DNA of 64,000 bases from Paracoccus aminophilus JCM 7686 (lineage in GTDB: Bacteria; Pseudomonadota; Alphaproteobacteria; Rhodobacterales; Rhodobacteraceae), in assembly GCF_000444995.1 (NCBI RefSeq), contig NC_022043.1:124001-188000 (forward strand), read 5' to 3'. The position numbers and the translations under genes are program-made. Below the pieces are notes generated by a model. It had not been told where the DNA came from. It saw nothing but the letters and a program-made list of their open reading frames with translations, and ran no database searches. Below are positions 60,493 through 64,000 of the stretch, one piece after another (positions within the stretch are counted from its first letter, which is position 1; each line of letters begins with the position of its first letter).

Positions 60493-60640
60493 CCTCGGGC
60501 TGGCGCGCTGACCATGCGCCGCCCATGTCTATTGCACGACCCGCCGCAAGCGCGCGCATGAATTCTCATTGCCTGCGCGGTCAAGCTGGGCGACGCTTTA
60601 GCAAAGAACCGGAGAGCCGCAGGACGCCGAGGGGGGAGCC

Positions 60641-61408
60641 ATGCAGATCAAGGACCGGGTTTTTCTGATCACTGGCGCGGGCTCGGGTCTCGGGTTTGCC
60701 GTCGCGCGCATGGCGGTCGAGGCGGGCGGGCGCGTGCTGCTGGTCGATCTCAACCGCGCGGCGGGCGAGGCGGCGGCGCGCAGCCTCGGGCCTCTCGCCC
60801 GTTTCCAAAGCGCCGACGTCACCTCGGAGGCCGAGGGTGAAGCCGCCGTCACCGCCGCTCTCGAAGCCTTTGGCCAGATTGACGTTTTGGTCAATTGTGC
60901 GGGGGTGGCGCCGGGCGAAAAGATCGTCGGGCGCGACGGTCCGCATCGGCTCGACAGCTTTGCCCGCGCGATTTCGGTCAATCTGATCGGCACCTTCAAT
61001 ATGCTGCGTCTCGCCGCCACCGCGATGACCGCCAACCCGGTTGGCCCCAGCGGCGAGCGCGGCGTCATCGTCAACACCGCCTCGATTGCGGCCTTTGATG
61101 GCCAGATCGGACAGGCGGCCTATGCGGCCTCGAAGGGCGGGGTGGCGGCGCTGACGCTGCCTGCGGCGCGCGAGCTCGCGCGTCATGGCATCCGCGTCGT
61201 GACCATTGCCCCGGGGATTTTCGAGACCCCGATGATGGCGGGCCTGCCCGCCGAGGTGCAGGCCGCGCTCGGGGCCTCCGTGCCCTTTCCTTCACGTCTC
61301 GGCGATCCGGCGGAATATGCGGCTTTGGTGCGCCATATTCTGGAAAACCAGATGCTCAACGGCGAGGTCATCCGTCTGGACGGTGCCCTGCGCATGGCGG
61401 CGAAATAG
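60641..61408 (+). CDS. SDR, 3-hydroxyacyl-CoA dehydrogenase (HSD17B10-like)
   Basis: 255 residues with GGGGGGAG before the ATG. NAD motif [12 protein letters not shown], catalytic Ser in [23 protein letters not shown] and YAASK intact. The insert with [11 protein letters not shown] is characteristic of type-2 3-hydroxyacyl-CoA dehydrogenases of the HSD17B10 kind, which oxidise 2-methyl-3-hydroxybutyryl-CoA in isoleucine breakdown. Ten bases before a thiolase gene. Confidence 0.88.
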   Translation: MQIKDRVFLITGAGSGLGFAVARMAVEAGGRVLLVDLNRAAGEAAARSLGPLARFQSADVTSEAEGEAAVTAALEAFGQIDVLVNCAGVAPGEKIVGRDGPHRLDSFARAISVNLIGTFNMLRLAATAMTANPVGPSGERGVIVNTASIAAFDGQIGQAAYAASKGGVAALTLPAARELARHGIRVVTIAPGIFETPMMAGLPAEVQAALGASVPFPSRLGDPAEYAALVRHILENQMLNGEVIRLDGALRMAAK

Positions 61409-61417
61409 GAGGTTCCC

Positions 61418-62608
61418 ATGTCAGCTTCTGATCCTATCGTCCTTGTCGGCGCGGCACGCACGCCGATGGGTGGCTTTCAGGGCGATTTCGCGCGTCTGAG
61501 CGCGCCCGAACTTGGCGCCGTCGCGATCCGGGGCGCGCTTTCCGGCGCCGGTCTTGCGCCCGATGCCGTCGAAGAGATCATCATGGGCTGCGTCCTGCCC
61601 GCGGGACAGGGACAGGCTCCGGCGCGGCAGGCCGGGCTGAAGGCCGGGCTGCCACTTGGCGCGGGGGCGACCACGGTGAACAAGATGTGCGGCTCGGGCA
61701 TGAAGGCGGTGATGCTCGCGCATGATCTGCTGCGCGCCGGATCGGCAGAGGTCATCGTCGCGGGCGGGATGGAAAGCATGACCAACGCGCCCTATCTGCT
61801 GCCCAAGGCGCGCGGCGGATTTCGCATGGGCCATGGTCAGGTCATGGACAGCATGTTTCTCGACGGACTCGAGGATGCCTATGACAAGGGCCGCCTGATG
61901 GGCAGCTTCGCCGAAGACTGCGCCGAGGCGTTTCAATTCACCCGCGAGGCTCAGGACGACTACGCGATCACCTCGCTCACGCGGGCGCAAAGGGCGATTG
62001 CCGAGGGGCTGTTCACGGCGGAAATCGCGCCGGTAACCGTCGGGACGGGCAAGACCGAGACCCTCGTCTCGATTGATGAACAACCCGGCAAGGCGCGGCC
62101 CGACAAGATCCCGACCCTGAAACCGGCGTTCCGCGACGGCGGCACGGTGACGGCGGCCAACTCCTCGTCGATTTCCGACGGGGCGGCGGCGCTGGTTCTG
62201 ATGCGCGCCTCCGAGGCAGAGCGGCGCGGTCTGACGCCCCGTGCGCGCATTCTCGGCCATGCAACCTATGCCGACAAGCCCGCGCTTTTTGCAACGGCAC
62301 CGATTGGAGCTATCCAAAAACTCTACGATAAAACAACACTTAACCGCGATAACTTCGATCTTTTCGAGATCAATGAAGCCTTTGCCGTCGTCGCCATGGC
62401 CGCGATGCAAGAGCTTGGCCTGCCCCATGACAAGGTCAATATCCACGGCGGCGCCTGTGCGCTTGGTCATCCGATTGGCGCCTCGGGCGCGCGGGTTCTG
62501 GTGACGCTGCTTCATGCGCTCGAAAGTCAGGGGCAACAGCGCGGCATCGCTTCGCTCTGCATCGGCGGCGGCGAGGCGACCGCGATTGCCATCGAAAGGA
62601 TGTCCTGA
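61418..62608 (+). CDS. Acetyl-CoA C-acyltransferase (thiolase)
   Basis: 396 residues, start preceded by GGAGG. Catalytic Cys91 in [11 protein letters not shown], the His in [11 protein letters not shown], and the second cysteine in CIGGGEATA are all present, so it is a degradative/biosynthetic type II thiolase. With the HSD10-like enzyme it fits cleavage of 2-methylacetoacetyl-CoA to propionyl-CoA and acetyl-CoA. Stop overlaps the next start (TGATG). Confidence 0.93.
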   Translation: MSASDPIVLVGAARTPMGGFQGDFARLSAPELGAVAIRGALSGAGLAPDAVEEIIMGCVLPAGQGQAPARQAGLKAGLPLGAGATTVNKMCGSGMKAVMLAHDLLRAGSAEVIVAGGMESMTNAPYLLPKARGGFRMGHGQVMDSMFLDGLEDAYDKGRLMGSFAEDCAEAFQFTREAQDDYAITSLTRAQRAIAEGLFTAEIAPVTVGTGKTETLVSIDEQPGKARPDKIPTLKPAFRDGGTVTAANSSSISDGAAALVLMRASEAERRGLTPRARILGHATYADKPALFATAPIGAIQKLYDKTTLNRDNFDLFEINEAFAVVAMAAMQELGLPHDKVNIHGGACALGHPIGASGARVLVTLLHALESQGQQRGIASLCIGGGEATAIAIERMS

Positions 62609-63735
62609 TGTTGCTCACAGAAACGCAGGAACAAATCCGCGACGCCGCCCGCGCCTTCGCGCAAGAGCGTCTCGCCCCCGGCGCGGCCGCCCGCGATGCC
62701 GATCACGCCTTCCCGCGCGCCGAACTGGCCGAGATGGGCGCGCTTGGTTTCCTGGGGATGCTGGTCCCAGAAGACTGGGGCGGTTCGGATCTGGGCATGG
62801 TGGCCTATGCAGTCGCACTTGAAGAGATCGCGGCCGGAGACGGGGCCTGCTCGACCATCGTTTCTGTCCATTCTTCCGTAGGTTGCATGCCGATCCTCAA
62901 ATATGGAACCGAGGCGCAGAAGGCCGAATATCTGCCGCGAATGGCCTCGGGCGACTGGATCGGGGGCTTTGCCCTGACCGAGCCTTCGACCGGCTCGGAT
63001 GCGGGCGCGATCAAGACACGAGCGGTGCGGGACGGCGATGAGTATGTCATCAACGGCGCGAAGCAATTCATCACCTCGGGCAAGAATGGCAAGGTCATCA
63101 TCCTCTTTGCAGTGACCGATCCCAGTGCGGGCAAGAAGGGAATCTCGGCCTTCATCGTGCCGACGGACACGCCCGGTTATGAGGTCATGTCAGTCGAGCA
63201 CAAGCTCGGCCAGCACAGTTCGGACACCTGCGCGCTGGCCTTTACCGAGATGCGGATTCCGGCGGCCAACCTGCTCGGGGCCGAGGGCGAGGGGCTGAAG
63301 ATCGCGCTTTCGAACCTCGAGGGCGGGCGCATCGGCATTGCGGCTCAGGCGGTCGGCATGGCGCGCGCGGCCTTCGAAGCGGCGCGGGATTATGCGCGCG
63401 ACCGCATTACCTTCGGCCGCCCGATCATCGAGCATCAGGCCGTGGCCTTCAAACTGGCCGATATGGCAACCCAAATCGCGACGGCGCGGCAGATGGTGCT
63501 TCACGCCGCAGCCCTGCGCGAAGCCGGTCTGCCCTGCCTGACCGAGGCCTCGATGGCCAAACTCGTCGCCTCGGAAATGGCTGAGCGCGTCTGTTCGGAT
63601 GCGATCCAGATCCATGGCGGCTACGGCTATTTGCGCGATTACCCGGTCGAGCGGATTTACCGCGATGTCCGGGTCTGCCAGATCTATGAGGGCACAAGCG
63701 AGATCCAGCGTCTGGTCATCGCCCGCAGCCTCTAG
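62608..63735 (+). CDS. Acyl-CoA dehydrogenase, short/branched-chain type
   Basis: 375 residues. FAD/substrate motifs [19 protein letters not shown] in part, then [10 protein letters not shown], and the catalytic base Glu361 in [17 protein letters not shown], the C-terminal position seen in short-chain and branched-chain members. It would oxidise 2-methylbutyryl-CoA or isobutyryl-CoA. The three genes form an operon, but an enoyl-CoA hydratase is missing within the window. Confidence 0.92.
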   Translation: MLLTETQEQIRDAARAFAQERLAPGAAARDADHAFPRAELAEMGALGFLGMLVPEDWGGSDLGMVAYAVALEEIAAGDGACSTIVSVHSSVGCMPILKYGTEAQKAEYLPRMASGDWIGGFALTEPSTGSDAGAIKTRAVRDGDEYVINGAKQFITSGKNGKVIILFAVTDPSAGKKGISAFIVPTDTPGYEVMSVEHKLGQHSSDTCALAFTEMRIPAANLLGAEGEGLKIALSNLEGGRIGIAAQAVGMARAAFEAARDYARDRITFGRPIIEHQAVAFKLADMATQIATARQMVLHAAALREAGLPCLTEASMAKLVASEMAERVCSDAIQIHGGYGYLRDYPVERIYRDVRVCQIYEGTSEIQRLVIARSL

Positions 63736-63747
63736 CGGCAGGGCCGC

Positions 63748-64000
63748 TTAGTCCACCGCAGCAAGCCCGCGCGCGTGAAGATCGTGCAGCTGCGCCATCT
63801 CGGCGGCGCTCAGCGAGATCCCTTCGGCCATCGCGATCTTGCGCGCGGCAAAGCGGCGCTGCGAGGGCAACCGCGCGCCCTGCCCGGCAATCGCATCAAG
63901 AAACGCCTCGCCCTTGGCGATCGGATTGCCGCGCCCGCCCGACATGCGCGCGGGATCGAAGGCCAGAACCAGTTCGCCGTGGCGCGGCGCGATCGCGGTG
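63748..64000 (-). CDS. Ldh-family (LDH2/malate dehydrogenase-like) oxidoreductase, C-terminal part
   Basis: The frame stays open to the right edge, so the gene begins beyond the window; at least 83 residues are visible. The end GELVLAFDPARM, then RLPSQRRFAARKIAMAEGI, matches the C-terminus of the LDH2 fold (malate, lactate, ureidoglycolate dehydrogenases: FLAIDP and LPGERR). Substrate cannot be determined. Convergent with the acyl-CoA dehydrogenase gene with a 12-base gap. Confidence 0.65.
   Translation of the reverse strand, partial: TAIAPRHGELVLAFDPARMSGGRGNPIAKGEAFLDAIAGQGARLPSQRRFAARKIAMAEGISLSAAEMAQLHDLHARGLAAVD

Noticed and set aside
1..64000. tRNA, rRNA, CRISPR, insertion sequences, prophage or integron genes
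   Set aside because: No cloverleaf or T-loop signature was seen in any gap, no spaced direct repeats of CRISPR size, and no transposase or integrase motif in any plausible gene.

Overview
The window is 64 kb of GC-rich, gene-dense DNA with short intergenic gaps and many ATGA or TGATG start/stop overlaps. The gene families (a nadABC-panBC operon, GtrA/GT2 cell-surface genes, Ssu/Tau-type and Phn-type ABC systems, a PQQ alcohol dehydrogenase locus, an N-methylproline-demethylase-type flavoenzyme, AzlCD, Tex) suggest an alphaproteobacterium of the Rhodobacterales, probably Paracoccus or a near relative. This placement is inferred from gene content; no rRNA or other phylogenetic marker lies in the window. 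I found no tRNA, rRNA, CRISPR array, transposase or integrase.

Layout. 0.3-5.5 kb: a META-domain exported protein and a four-gene minus-strand operon for a lipid-linked sugar modification (GT2, epimerase, membrane glycosyltransferase, GtrA). 5.9-7.3 kb: a dGTPase. 7.3-13.6 kb: a QseBC/PmrAB-like two-component system followed by a thiol-redox operon (DsbA-like, DsbD, TlpA-like, L,D-transpeptidase lipoprotein); two CTTAA-N6-(C/G)TTAA boxes, the half-site spacing of QseB/PmrA regulators, sit in front of the two Dsb transcription units. 13.7-20.8 kb: a tautomerase, and a LysR gene plus an operon of Ssu/Tau-like ABC importer, 2x[4Fe-4S] ferredoxin and FAD flavoprotein. 20.9-24.2 kb: an SDR lacking its catalytic Tyr/Lys, an EamA transporter, and a hydrolase/TetR divergent pair. 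24.4-29.6 kb: NAD and pantothenate biosynthesis. 29.7-30.3 kb: a degenerate site-2-protease-like membrane protein.

30.3-39.1 kb: a PQQ-dehydrogenase locus (periplasmic binding protein, PQQ dehydrogenase, cytochrome c) followed upstream by a six-gene transport operon in which the ATPase and permease of an ABC-2 exporter flank a complete Ssu-like importer, ending in a second small periplasmic binding protein. 39.3-44.3 kb: TerC with a strongly folded 5' leader, and a divergent pair of N-methylproline-demethylase-like flavoenzyme versus TetR plus ProC-like genes. 44.7-47.9 kb: a TPR/glycosyltransferase gene between two AT-rich islands, then a small exported CxxC protein and a PepSY membrane protein. 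47.9-51.5 kb: a guanidinium exporter under a guanidine-II riboswitch, Tex, and a small membrane protein. 51.5-57.5 kb: PhnCDEE with an internal terminator, and a GntR/DapA-family divergent pair. 57.7-64 kb: an Hsp70-like ATPase, Lrp, AzlCD, and SDR/thiolase/acyl-CoA dehydrogenase genes that fit branched-chain acyl-CoA degradation; the window ends inside an Ldh-family oxidoreductase.

The strongest non-routine signals are the riboswitch, the paired QseB/PmrA-type boxes, the divergent PQQ dehydrogenase (catalytic-Asp DxD motif kept, usual metal ligands and vicinal disulfide not visible) with its nested exporter/importer operon, the flavoprotein/ferredoxin pair attached to an ABC importer, and two enzyme homologues that have lost catalytic residues.
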